Of a stretch of 64,000 nt of DNA, positions 46,821 through 59,099 are shown piece by piece. The stretch spans positions 13,737,501 to 13,801,500 of the forward strand of contig NC_090243.1 of assembly GCF_024489055.1 (NCBI RefSeq), in the 5' to 3' direction. Each line of letters opens with the position of its first letter. Position 1 is the stretch's first letter. A model generated the notes under the pieces. It saw nothing but the letters and a program-made list of their open reading frames with translations. It was not told the DNA's origin and did no database searches. Both the position numbers and the translations under genes were made by a program. The stretch is from Chanodichthys erythropterus (taxonomy: Eukaryota > Chordata > Actinopteri > Cypriniformes > Xenocyprididae).

Positions 46821-48824
46821 AATCGAGGAAGACAACATTGTAGCTAAATGTTTGCTAACTAGTCCATTTATTAATAATATCAAATTAAATATGCTACATT
46901 ATTCATTCTTGTAAAGGCTAGTTCACACTGGCACAACAACATCAACTATTCTAGTTAATGGTCCTTTCTTTGCAGCTGGTTATGGCACCGGCTGGGGAAT
47001 AAAAGTTTAGCCTATAATTCTCAAATGTTTGTCCTAGACAGCAATGAGATTCAATGGAGAGCAAACAAAGGCTTTTATACATTACAATATGAATTCAGAC
47101 ATTCACTCAGCTATGTTTTTCTTATTTGTTTGTTTTATTTCCTAAAGAATCAGTCAGAATCATCTAGATACTATGTTGATACTTTGAAACCTGGCTGAGA
47201 ATTCCATTAAGTCTCATGATAATCTATGAAAGAGCATCTTATAAGCAATACATTTTTCTTCAGTTTATCACCATAGGCTAGATAAATAGTCAAATATTTA
47301 AATATTGCATTTATTGAGTAAACTATGTTTGTAATAAGGAATTTGTCATCTTATTCTGATCTTGTATAATGATTTCACCTGTAAAATCAATACAAAGCAG
47401 TACAATAATGCTATAAAATGCAATAGTCTATGCAACAAAACAGCACAGCACAGTGCAGCAACTGTCCTTTCTTTGATGCTATTCGTGTGGTTGACGCATG
47501 CGCGCAAGATCAATTAAGTTAATGGCCACTCGCTTTTTCAGATTGGCAATGCTGGCGTGAATTTCTAATATTTACACGTAAGAATTAAATGTAAATTTGT
47601 GCAATAAAACATCTCTCACTGCATGAAAAGTGCTCTCATGCTTGAGACAACGTCTTATTTGATTTTATTGCAGCAAAAATTGCTCTGTGACCGCAGCAAT
47701 TGTTCATTCAGTTTTAGGTTATTACTTTAAACTGACGTCACTAAATGGAGGTAATGCGTGTGCAGCGTACAGACCAGATCAATTAATAATGGAATTTAAC
47801 TGGTCATTGTGGCAAAATACCTCTATGCAAAATACTAACCCTCCTAAGGGGATAACAAGACCACGATGATCGAGGTTTATTTTGCCATAAAAACGAACAC
47901 TCGGTCTCTTCTATTCTAATTCCAATGACATTAATCTTACAGCAGCGTTTCTTATGTCACGTACAGAAACAAAACCCTACAGGTGTGTATGTCCTGCCAA
48001 CAGAGAGGTGAAGTGGACACAGGCAGTGGATGATTCTCCTTTAAGTGCGCTAGAAACTGAAGAAGCGCGTGCGCAGAACAGTAACAGCAGCAGACTGAGG
48101 TAATTCGCATTAACCAATGGTTTAAATAGCCTAGAGACGAATCGTACTTTTAAAAGTTTAGTAAAACAAACTAATGCGAACGGCAAGCAGCAGAGAATAC
48201 TAAGTATCTCCCTCCTCCAGCAGGGTCCTTTCTGATGTTGTTAAAGTCAAAGCGGCAAAGGTAGGAGTCTATTTCACTGTGTCACTGCATTATTCCACCT
48301 GTGGCTTTATTGAAAATACAGCATTTGTAATGTTTATTTCTTATTTAATTCTATTTATTCTTATTTTATTTTAATATTTCGTCAAATGTGTGTTAACAAG
48401 ACTAATATTGAAGTTATAAAAGTTGAAGTTGATTTCTTGATGGACGCACACAGAATATTGATTTTCCTTTGCTATTTTGCCTTAAAGTTAAGTGTTTATC
48501 TTTGTCTTTTGTGCTGTGTACAATCAGTAATCAGTTTTAATTGTTTATAATGATATAACACTATTAATAGTGCACACTATGCACAACTGAATCTACAATA
48601 TCCCATGTGAACAATCAGAGGATGAAGCCAACCTTCAATACATACATGAGCCTCAAAGACACTTAGGCCATACTTAAATGCGTCTGAATTCCATTGCATT
48701 AGGTAACAAAATATATATTTTGCAAACAAATAATGCAAAACCTTTTATTGGAACTAACTTCACATTCCCCATACATTTTTAATTAGTATGAATCAGGTGG
48801 TGCGAAGGTGATTTTTAGTCCTTC
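46821..48824. other. Spacer upstream of plppr4
   Basis: 47178-47395 resembles 45110-45345 (shared 'tttgaaacctg', 'atctatgaaagagcatc', 'cagtttatcac'), a diverged duplication. 47980-48105 is GC-richer, with GCGCGTGCGC and a donor-like 'actgag|gtaatt', and could be the first non-coding exon of a plus-strand gene. No protein-coding gene recognised. Confidence 0.35.
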
Positions 48825-49210
48825 TTAAAGGTGCTCTAAGTGATGTCACATTTTTAGGCCAAAAATTTTTTTGTCACATACAGCAAACATCTCCTCACTA
48901 TCCGCCAGCTGCCTGTCCCCTGAACACGCTGTAAAAAAACGCGGTCTCTGTAGTCGCCACAAGCTCCGAAAACGGCAATAAAAACAAACTGGTGCAGCCT
49001 GGACCACGAATCATAATAAACACGCTCCAGCCAATAACCGACAAGAATCATTTTAAATGCGCGTTCATGACTGTTTCAGGAAGCATGGAGGGGGAGGGGG
49101 AGGGGGAGGAGGAGGAGGAGGGAGGGTCTAGCTAGCCTCTGTTTTGTTTGACAACACTTTGAACGTCAACAGGAAGTTACTCCACCCAGGATCACTTAGA
49201 GCACCTTTAA
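48825..49210. mobile_element. TTAA element family E (ggtgctctaagtga ends)
   Basis: TTAA at 48825-48828 and 49207-49210, ends TTAAAGGTGCTCTAAGTGA and 'tcacttagagcacctttaa'. Includes a purine-rich ggggga/gga run at 49088-49126. Non-autonomous. Confidence 0.85.
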
Positions 49211-49256
49211 GTTCACACTGGAGCCCTAGCAGAGATACAACAGGTTTAGTTTGTCA

Positions 49257-50190
49257 CATTAGTCACCTTTATTTATATAGCGCTTTTTACAATGCAGATT
49301 GTGTCAAAGCCCCTATGGAAGCCGTTTCCACCACTAGATAAAAAATAAAAACAGTAAATGCAACTTTTTATCTCAGAATTCTGACTTTTTATCTCTCAAT
49401 TCTGACTTTTTCTCACAATTCTGACTTTTTCTCACAATTATGAGATATAGTCACAATTCTTAGATATAAACTCGCAGTTGCGTGATATAAAGTCACAATT
49501 CTGACTTTTTTTCTCGCAATTCTGACGTTTTTCTCACAATTGCGAGTTATAAAGTCAGAATTGCGAGACAAACTCGCAACTGGATGAGATGACAATTCTG
49601 ACTTTTTTTCTCACAATTCTGACTTTTTTCTTGAAATTGCGAGTTTATATCTAAGAATTGTGAATTTATATCATCCAGTTGCAAGTTTGTCTCGCAATTC
49701 TGACTTTATAACTCGCAGTTGTGAGAAAAAAGTCAGAATTGTGAGAAAAAAAGTCAGAATTGTGACTTTATATCATGCAATTGCGAGTTTATATCTCACA
49801 ATTCTGACTTTATATCACGCAATTGCGAGTTTATGTCTTGCAATTCTGACTTTATAACTCGCGATTGTGAGGAAAAATTTAATTCTGAGATAAAAAGTCG
49901 CAATTACTGTTTTTATTTTTTATTTAGTAATTGGCTTCCATACAAAACAGCTTTACAGTGATAACAGGAAAATAATTTTGGCTGCACAGCAGCTCTAGAA
50001 GACAATGGTGTCATTGTCCAGCTTAAGTAAGTTAAGTATTGATTCATTCCATTGTAAAAATCATTAGCTATTAATTTAGTTCATTTATCAGCAGCAGCAG
50101 CTCTTCAGAAAACAGTGATGTCATCACCCAGCTCAGTTTAATTCACATAGAATGGTGTCAATGCAGGCAGATCAAAAACATGGTTGAATA
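49257..50190 (+). repeat. ttatttatatagcg-family repeat, interrupted
   Basis: 'gtcacctttatttatatagc' to 49310 resumes at about 49943 with 'caaaacagctttacagtgat'; the intact version is seen at 12810-12870. The break is an inserted hairpin element (49311-49942). Confidence 0.7.
49311..49942. mobile_element. Long hairpin element built of ctcgcaattctgac units
   Basis: Ends 'tatggaagcc' and 'ggcttccata', each followed inward by 'ataaaaaataaaaacagtaa' or its complement. The interior is a mass of 'ctcacaattctgactttt' units in both orientations, so the whole is a roughly 630-bp imperfect palindrome. The host flanks caaagc and caaaac suggest a 6-bp target duplication with one change. Confidence 0.75.
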
Positions 50191-50774
50191 TCAAGTTGAT
50201 TAATTATGCTCATTTTCCTCTAATGTTTTACAGCCAAGACATGGCCGAATATTTGTGTTTTAATTTTAAATGTTTTATAATTTTCAGCAAACCTTTTGTT
50301 TGTGAAGTGTTTGCTTGAAAACTGTGCTTGTGCAATATTTCTTTAAAATAAATGTAACTTGGTTTGATATATTGTTATATAGCCTAATGCAAAGACACTC
50401 AAACATTTGTATTTTTATCTCATTTGTCCAAATATGTCTTATAGCCACCTTCCATATAATCACATTGTTAATTAATTAAATTAGGTAGCATACGGTAAGT
50501 CTGTGTATTTTTCTGCATTCGTGCCATCTTGTAATTACCGTAAATAAAGCTCAGTATACTTTCGAATCGCTCTTGTGGTGCTTTAATGTCATTCACCGAT
50601 CGGTCTGCACAGCACCTCTTCAAGTCGAACACACCGGGTGATACAAGTCGTAGCTCTCAAAAAATTAGGAATTTACACATTGTAATTACAAGTTTTACAA
50701 GCACGTGAAGGCTTTTTACAGTTCAGAATTTTTATGGTAATTATGACATGATGTGAAGGCACCTTTAGACCACT

Positions 50775-51650
50775 GATGAGCTAAAACATTGTGACCAGTC
50801 ACAGGTGAAGCGAACATTGTTGATCATCTATCAAGGCTGCATATTAAGGTCTGGGTAGATTAGATGGTCAGCAAACAATCAGTTCTTGTAATCAATGTGT
50901 TGGATGCAGGAGAAATGGGCAGGAATAAAGATCTGAGCGACTTTGTCAAGGGCTAAATTGTTATGGCAAGGCAACTGGGTCAGAGGATCTGTGAAACGGT
51001 TGATGCAGACCAATCAGAGTGCATATGATGACCCCTGTACACCGCCTATACATTGGGCATGCGATCGTCGGACCTGCACTTTGAAGCAGAGGAAGAAGGT
51101 CGCCTGGTCCGATGAATCAGGTTTTCTTTTATCTAATGTGGATGGTCATGTACGTGTGGGGAAGTGATGGCATCAGGATGCACTGTGGGATGATGTCAAG
51201 CCGGTGGATGGAGTGTGTTGCCCTAGGCAATATTCTGCTGGGAAAACCCTGTGTCTGGCCATTCATATGGAAATAAATTTGACACGTGCTACCTACCTAA
51301 ACATTGTTGCAGACCAGGTACACCCCTTCATAACAATGGTGTTTCCTGGTGGAAGTGGCCTCTTTCAGCAAGATAATGCACACTGCACACGTTGTTCAGG
51401 AATGGTTTAAGAAACATGAAAAGTTCAAGGTGTTGCATCAATCCAACTGAACATCTGTGGGATGTGCTGAACAAACAAGTACAATCCACAGTGGCTCCAC
51501 CTTGCAACCTACAGGACTTGAAGCGTCTGCTGCAGACGTCTTGGTGCTAGAAACCACAGAGCAGCTTCTGGGGTCTAGAGTCCATGCCTCAGCAGGTCGG
51601 CACTGTTTTGGAAGCACGCAGAGGACCAACAGCATATTGGGCAGGAGGTC
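50775..51650 (+). pseudogene. Decayed Tc1/mariner transposase
   Basis: Broken frames show Tc1-family blocks: VAWSDESGFLLSNVDGHVRV near 51100, TYLNIVADQVHPFITMVFP and SGLFQQDNAHC (51280-51390), VQEWFKKHEKFKVL, then PTEHLWDVLNKQVQ and LQDLKRLLQTSWC (51440-51550). At least two frameshifts and internal stops, and much of the N-terminal DNA-binding part is missing. Inactive fossil. Its 3' end abuts a family A element. Confidence 0.85.
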
Positions 51651-52567
51651 TTAAAGGTGCACTAGATTAAAAAATTGAATTTACCTCGGCATAGTTGAAT
51701 AACAAGAGTTTAGTACATGGAAATGACATACAGTGAGTCTCAAACTCCATTGTTTCCTCCTTCTCATATAAATCTCATTTGCTTAAACGACCTCCGAGGA
51801 ACAGGCGAATCTCAACATAACGTAACAGTCGGGATCATTAATATGTACGCCCCCAATATTTGCAATGCCAGCCCATGTTCAAGGCATTACACAAGGGCAG
51901 CCAGTATTAATGTCTGGATGTGCACAGCTGAATCATCAGACTAGGTAAACAAGCAAGAACAATAGCGAAAAATGGCAGATGGAACAATAATAACTGACAT
52001 GACCCATGATATTTTTAGTGATATTTGTAAATTGTCTTTCTAAATGTTTCGTTAGCATGTTGCTAATGTACTGTTAAATGTGGTTAAAGTTACCATCGTT
52101 TCTTACTGTATTCACGGAGACAAGACTGCCGTTATTTAAAATTTTTAAACACTTGCAGTCTGTATAATTCATAAACACAACTTCATTCTTTATAAATCTC
52201 TCCAACAGTGTGTAATGTTAGCTTTAGCCACGGAGCACCATCAAACTCATTCAGAATCAAATGTAAACATCCAAATAAACACTGTACTTACGCGTAAAGC
52301 CGGTTCCGATTACCGCTAAATCGCCATCACCTGCTTTCAAAAGGAGCGACATTTAATAGACAGAGCCGTAATTCACTGACGTAAATGAAGGCAAGCACAA
52401 GCTCTTGGGGCATGGAGCATGTGATTTAAAGGGGCCGCATACCCTGAATCGGTGCATTTATAATGATAGGGAGTTAAAAAAATTCATTAAAAAAAACTAT
52501 GGGGTATTTTGAGCTGAAACTTCACAGACACATTCAGGGGACACTTAAGACTTATATTACATCTTTT
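51651..52567 (+). mobile_element. TTAA element family A, copy 5
   Basis: Left end TTAAAGGTGCACTAGATT at about 51651; runs through the shared core, and the longest interior of the copies seen. It stops after 'cttatattacatctttt' without a right inverted end. The small frame (51717-51944) is present. Confidence 0.78.
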
Positions 52568-53305
52568 GGCTCGTCGTGTACTCTGCCCTTCAGGTCATTG
52601 GTATAATAATTGTTACCAAATGATTATCAAATATAGGTCTATATAGACTGCAGTCTGTAATTTATTATTGGATTTAATAAGTCAAATTTCTGCATTAAAG
52701 AAATCATGATTAAACAAGACAAATGAGACTGACTGAATGCTCACTCTGGACCGAATGTAACATGAACTTGACATGAACTGCAAGCTTTAATTTGAAAAAC
52801 CCATTATTTTGATTTCAAAGAAGATAATATTTAACAAATTAAATATATAAAGACAAAATATTGAATTCAGAAATCTTTCAAAATGCTTTTATGATAGTAT
52901 GTGAAAGCATGTAATGCCAACAAATTCTGTCTGCATATGTGACTTGATTGGTTCTTTTATTTAAAAGAAATTTATCTTTTCACAAGCTCAAGGATGCTTT
53001 TTAAACATTAATCTCTTGAAATGGTGACCTTGGAGGATACAACCTGCAAAATAAAAAGTGCTCTTATAAACTTTCAGAAAATATAAAGTCTGATTTAAGT
53101 TTGTGAACTCTTATGGGTTTTCTCAAATTTGTTAAAGATGTTGGAAAAATGAATCTTGCTGTGAAGTGTACTTTGAGAAAACACTTCAAGAATGCACCCC
53201 TTCTGAACACAGCAGGTGCAACCATCAAAAGAGGATCACTAGTGCCACCCAGTGGTTTCTGCCACTTATATTTTCCCCCATTAAACTTGCTTATCTTTTG
53301 TTTAG
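52568..53305. other. Spacer before exon candidate
   Basis: AT-rich, no recognised repeat. It ends in a pyrimidine-rich tract (ttttccccc...cttatcttttgtttag) that makes a good splice acceptor for the exon candidate. Confidence 0.4.
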
Positions 53306-53380
53306 GCATCAAAGTTAATGGAAAAAATGACTGATGATTTAAGAAGCCGCAAGGAATTCTACAAATATCTCACAGTTGAG
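53306..53380 (+). CDS. Unassigned exon candidate (25 codons)
   Basis: A 75-bp segment between a strong acceptor (pyrimidine tract ending tttgtttag) and a strong donor (gag|gtaaga), with phase 0 at both ends. It encodes ASKLMEKMTDDLRSRKEFYK followed by YLTVE. It contains two ATGs, so it could be internal or the first coding exon. I do not recognise the protein. A possible 5' non-coding exon lies near 48000 and no partner coding exon was found. May be a chance open stretch. Confidence 0.35.
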
Positions 53381-53934
53381 GTAAGAAACACATTTCATAT
53401 ACACAACTTGCATAAAAATGACAAAGTAACTTTGTGACCTTGAAGCTTACACACTATAAATATGTGAAGAGTGACAGCTGGCCCAGTGTGAACTCCTCTT
53501 ACATGTAAATTCTTCAGAGACATTTCAGTTAATGAAACATATTTTGCTAGTGACTCTTTTTGAGGTGAAGCTAACAGGGAACGTTCTCAGTACATTGGCT
53601 AACGTTATGGCAAGGTTATCTCTATTATCTTTATAAGTTATAAACAAGCATTCTTCCAGTAACGTTCATTTAGTTATCTGGTCTTTAATATATTCTCAAA
53701 ATGTTAGCACAAAAACATTATTTATACATTGTTCCTGCAAAGTTTAGTTGGATGTTCATCTAACATTTTTTAAATGCTACTATTTGTTTTAGAATGTTTA
53801 GAGAACATTCAAAAGTAACTTTCCCATAATGTTAGCAAAATTATAAAATGGAATGTTTCCTTAACGTTCCTATAACCAAGAAAAAAGTTCTTAAAACATT
53901 TATAAAACTAGATGTTTTGAACATTCAGAAAACA

Positions 53935-54900
53935 TTAAAGGTGCCCTAGAATTAAAAATTGAATTTACCTCGGCAAAGTTGAATAACAAGAGTTCAATAC
54001 ATGGAAAAGACATACAGTGAGTCTCAAACTCCATTGTTTTTTCCTTCTTATATAAATCTCATTTGTTTAAAAGACCTCAGAAGAACAGGCGAATCTCAAC
54101 ACAACACCAACTGTTACGTAACAGTCGGGATCATTAATATGTACGCCCCCAATATTTGCATATGCCAGCCCATGTTCAAGGCATTAGACAAGGGCAGCCA
54201 ATATTAACGTCTGGATGTGCACAGCTGAATCATCAGACTAGGTAAGCAAGCAAAGACAACAGCGAAAAATGGCAGATGGAGCAATAATAACTGACATGAT
54301 CTATAATATCATGATATTTTTATTGTTATTTGAAAATTGTCTTTCTAAATGTTTCGTTAGCATGTTGCTAATGTACTGTTAAATGTGGTTAAAGTTACCA
54401 TCGTTTATTACTGTATTCACAGAGACAAGAGTCGTCGCTATTTTCATTATTAAACACTTGCAGTCTTATAATTCATAAACACAACTTCATTCTTTGTAAA
54501 TCTCTCCAACAGTGTAGCATTAGCCTGTTAGCCACAGAGCATATAGCCTCAAACTCATTCAGGATCAAATGTAAACATCCAAATAAATACTATACTCACA
54601 GGAATCGATGCATGCATGCAGCATGAATGACGAACATCTTGTACAGATCCATTTGAGGGTTATATTAGCTGTGTGAACTGCACTGTTATAACTGCACTTA
54701 TAGTCGAGAGCTCGGGAGGGCAGGGAGTGAGAGATTTAAAGGGGCCGCGCAGCCTGAATCGGTGCATAGTTAATGATACCCCAAAATAGGCAGTTAAAAA
54801 AATCTATGGGGTATTTTGAGCTGAAACTTCACAGACACATTCTGGGGACACCTTAGACTTATATTACATTTTTTGAAAAGACGTCCTACGTCACCTTTAA
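53935..54900 (+). mobile_element. TTAA element family A, copy 6
   Basis: TTAA 53935-53938 and 54897-54900. Left end TTAAAGGTGCCCTAGAAT; right end diverged ('gtcctacgtcacctttaa'). Complete body with the 68-codon frame at 54001-54207. Confidence 0.85.
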
Positions 54901-56469
54901 GGAAAAATGTTTTCTTAATGTAAAATGAACATTAGCAAAATGCTCTTAGACCATATTTTTGTTAGCTGCGATTTGGCTTCAATTTAAAAATAAATAAAAA
55001 CACAGGGGAAAATGTCACAGTAGACAAGATTTTTCACAGTGAAGCTCTATAATAATATCATAATTCGCTTCATCTGAAATAAGAGCATCAGTGACCAGCT
55101 AAAGGTGTGAATTGAACCTCCTCTTCAGGGTTGACAGGTTTGTGTAACAAAACTAACCCAAAGGCCTCTCCCAAAATATGTCATTTCCATACTCCAAAAT
55201 ACATATTTTACAGTCTCTACAAATTGAAAACCATATTATAGTAATCATAAGGCTCAGTACCAGTGGCCCTCCTTCACCAAACTTAACATCTAGCTATATA
55301 GTTGGTAGAAAATAAAATCACAATACAAGCATTTCAGTCAAATATAATTTATGCAATATTTCAAACCTTTAACTGCGGGGGGTTCAGCACTGTGTGTTTA
55401 ATGCAACTACACTGCAATTAAAGGCACTTATAACAAAGATGCACCCTAAACACTGGGCAGTCAGTGTCGGCAGCAGTGAGAGTGGCCATTATTTTGAAAG
55501 CTTGTTCAAATGCTTTTGTGTGCTTCAGTACTATCAAACCACATTAAATCTTGTGAATCACCTAATTCACTCTTCACAAAGAACAGAACTTACACTACAG
55601 TTCAAATTGGGGCCAGAATTTTTTTTTAGTTATTGTTTTTTTAGTTTTTGAGTCTCTCACTAATATGGCTGCATTTATCTGATCAAAATACAGTAAAAAT
55701 AGTAATATTGTCAAATATTATTACAATTTAAAAGATTTTTTATATTTTAATACATTTGAAAATAAACATACTATATAAATAATTTATTCCTGTTATGACA
55801 AAGCTTTTTATTTTTTATTTCTGTTACGACAAACTTTGCAACCATTTGATCCTTCAGAAATCATTATAAAATGCTGGTTTGCTGCTCGAGAAACATTTCT
55901 TATTATTATCAATGTTGAAAACAGTATTAGCAGCACAAATAAAAATGCAAATTACTCGTGTTGCAGTATGCACGTCCTGATTTTGCCAAGTTATGTAGAT
56001 GAGTTCTTCAGTCAGCATATTTTACTGATCTTTGAACAACATTCCTGTACAAAAATGTTGTCCTAACCCTGTCCCTACCCTTAAACCCTACCCATAAGTT
56101 AACCCTAAAATCAGAGGGAAATGGTAGGTGAATAACACTGGTTATGAAGCACCTAACCTTGGTTGTAAGCCTAAACTTGACATAAACTGTAAACTTGTCC
56201 CTCAAATCTGATTGGTTGATTGGAATGTTGTTCAAAGATGTTGATCTAAATACATGTTGCACTTGGTGAAATCAGGTTCTGTGATACTGTACACCATGAA
56301 AAATGCAAAAATTGTGCCTTTAGGTGTACAAATGCTTGTCATTGGGGCAATACCCTGAGTGTACATATTTTTACACTTAACCAAAGACTTTAGATATACA
56401 AAGAAGGTGCACTCATATTACTTATCAATGGGAAAAAGTGCAACACACAGTATGGTGGAATGAGTCCCG

Positions 56470-56502
<33 letters not shown>

Positions 56503-57240
56503 AAAAGAGCTAATTGATAAAGTAATTCACATGTGCATTGGCTGGTCTAGCTTGAAAAATAATATAAGTGACCATTTGCAATATCAATAGACTTTCTTTG
56601 AAAGGGACTTGACCTTAACTACCCCTAAAAAGGGTGCATTTTAGTACTTTAAGGGTGCATATTATTAATTTAAGGCACAAATGGGTACTAATACCTGCCT
56701 GAGTGACAAGCTAATGGTACAATTTTTGCACATTTTGTCTGACAGTAAATCACAGATGTACATCAGTAAGTCTCTGGATTGAGCTGAGGAAGAGAGTCGC
56801 CCACACGGTAGTGCTCAGCTGCAGAGGTGGGTGTTATATACTGTAGGAGGTGTTTAACTTTCCACTGCAGTACTGATGTGTGTGTGGGCCAGACTAACGT
56901 TCTCTGAGATCCTAGTGCCTCCACAGAGGTCTACATCAATGCATTAACACCCAGAGATACAGCATCATCCTTCACACCTAAAGGCACACAAACTCTTCTT
57001 AGCACAGTATACTGTGCAAATTATAATTCACTGATGTGTTGCCTAAAATACTGTATATTCAGCCATCATGGAGGTCAATTAGAAAGATTTATTGCATTCA
57101 AGTAGCTCTTTGTTTAATGCATTTATGTAAGTCACATATTCCCCTGTATATATTTGTAAAGATTGTTATTCAGGGAAACATTGTATAGTTCCTGAATGCA
57201 TTATAGATATTGGATTATTTATAATATTTTCAGATCTCAC
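54901..57240. other. Spacer with scattered repeats
   Basis: A half copy of the TACACTACCGTTC element is at 55591-55950 and a T tract at 56470-56498. 56750-57000 is unique with balanced composition. No gene recognised on either strand. Confidence 0.4.
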
Positions 57241-57407
57241 TGCAGCTGACAGCTTGTATAAGAATCTGCCTTGCTGAATTTTTTGAATTGAAAACTTTTT
57301 TTGCTTCATGTCATAAACAATATTGGGGAAATGTGGAGATGGTTTGAGGCTGCCCGCTGAAGCTTCTCTGGAGTGGAGTGAGGGTCCATCCATGTAAGAG
57401 AGCGCCA
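57241..57407 (-). CDS. Unassigned exon candidate (minus)
   Basis: On the minus strand an acceptor (tttcattttatttttacatcag) leads into an open stretch ending at a donor (gctgca|gtgaga). It encodes ALSYMDGPSLHSREASAGSL, then KPSPHFPNIVYDMKQ and FSIQKIQQGRFLYKLSAA. Entry phase 1, length 167 bp. Serine/basic composition and lack of low complexity in the first half look coding. The frame continues to a stop at 57166, so it could also be a last exon. Protein not recognised. Confidence 0.35.
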
Positions 57408-57661
57408 CTGATGTAAAAATAAAATGAAAGAAAGAAACAGTCTGTCAATCAACCCTCACTTTACCCATAATGCAAAGAAACACCAACACAAACCAGCAGC
57501 AGATTTCTCATGATATACAGGTTTCCTCTTAGTGTATAAATGTCTTTCTTGCTCTATATTTATGGAAAACTGTTGCAAATGTTATAGTTTAAACTGTGGC
57601 CAGAAGATGGAGAGAAATTTGGTGGATTGGGGGAGAGCGGAAAAAATCAACAAAAACAATA

Positions 57662-57979
57662 TACACTACCGTTTTATGCGATTAATAAAAGGATGCATTA
57701 AATTGATCACAATTGACATTAAAGACATAGAAAACTTTTGTAGCATTTTAAATTTCAAATAAATGCTGTTCTTATGAACTTAATATTCATTAATACTGAA
57801 AAAAGTCACATTATCCACAAAAATATTAAGCAGCACAACTGTTTTCAACATTGGTAAAAAATAAGAAATGTTTATTGAGCGCAAATCTGCATATTAGAAT
57901 GATTTTCTGAAGGATCATGTGACTGAAGAAGTCTGGAGTAATGATCGCAGGAATCACAGGAATAAATTACATTTTTTAA

Positions 57980-58053
<74 letters not shown>

Positions 58054-58192
58054 AAAGGTATTTTAAATTGTAAAAATATTTCAAAATATTATTGTTTTGT
58101 ACTGTATTTTTGATTTAAAAAAAATGCTGCCATGGTGAGCTTGAGACTGCTTTCAAAAATCATACAAACCCTAAACTTTTGGAGAGTAGTAA
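57662..58192 (+). mobile_element. TACACTACCGTTC foldback element, full copy
   Basis: Begins 'tacactaccgtttta' and ends 'aaacttttggagagtagta'; the core 'aagcagcacaactgttttca' and 'ctgaaggatcatgtgac' is typical. An (AT)33 run (57980-58047) has expanded inside it. Half copies are at 40200 and 55591. Confidence 0.65.
57980..58047. repeat. (TA)n microsatellite
   Basis: About 34 uninterrupted AT dinucleotides. Confidence 0.95.
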
Positions 58193-58899
58193 ATATTTAT
58201 GTGATGTTATTTATATTTTATATATATTTATAAAACGGTTAGTTCCTGTCCTTGATTCTGATTGGTCAATAGCTGTGTTTTATTCACAAAAAAATGCGGA
58301 TATGACCGCTTCACCCAACGGTTCTGTGTATCACTACACAACACCGTTAGTAACCACTCTTAGCAACATAAACTGTTCTCAATTGATATTGTTCATTGAA
58401 GCTTACTGTATTATGTAGAAGAGTATTGTGAGAAAGAGGTCGATTGAGCGAGTTTATTACCTGCATTCAGATTTAGCATTTTCCTTCAGGTCAGTCCTAT
58501 GTTCATGATAAAAAATCTGTTTAAATGTCTGATGTATTATCTTGTCCTTTTAACAGTTAAGGGTTTTCCTGTGACTGACGCACAGCGCTAGTTAAAGCAT
58601 TTGTCAGTTGCGTCTTGTTCCGTGTTCACAACAATTCAGTTTTCTCAATGTAAGTCTTCGCTACTGACTGACACACTCATAAAGACAGTCTTTGCCGCCA
58701 TCTAATGGTGTAATAATCTAACTTCTGTTGCTGTTCACGGTTAGAGACTATTTTTTTTCCGGCGGAAGGAAGGCTATAAGCAATAACATACTCGAGGTTA
58801 GTGCTGTATCATGAATAATAACTCCGCTTCACCTCGTGCCTAACAACGACCTTCAGCAGTGACTTATTCATGATACAGCACAGCCCCTCATACTTTGCT

Positions 58900-58930
<31 letters not shown>

Positions 58931-59090
58931 ATATATATAAATATAATAACTACTGAGCTTTTATTATAAAACATTTTAACTCCTTGTTTTAAGCTTGTTT
59001 GCAAATGAATTCTTACAACCAAATCTATATTAACCACAGACCCTGATCAATTTTTAATTACGTTTGGGATGGCAGAGGTTTGTAAAGACA
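58193..59090. repeat. Repeat-rich spacer (acggttagttcctg element)
   Basis: 'aaaacggttagttcctgtcc' followed by 'gattctgattggtcaatagc' is a common fish repeat; 58780-58885 holds 'gctgtatcatgaataa' and its complement 'ttattcatgatacagc', an inverted pair around 'ctccgcttcacctcg'. A short (AT)n and 'atataata' tract is at 58902-58945. No gene. Confidence 0.45.
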
Positions 59091-59099
59091 CATTTCGCT

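Noticed and set aside
49413..49857. Frames repeating 'ASLSRNSDFITR...EKKVRIVRKKVRIV'
   Set aside because: Produced by the hairpin element's repeated units; both strands give the same peptide, as expected from a palindrome.
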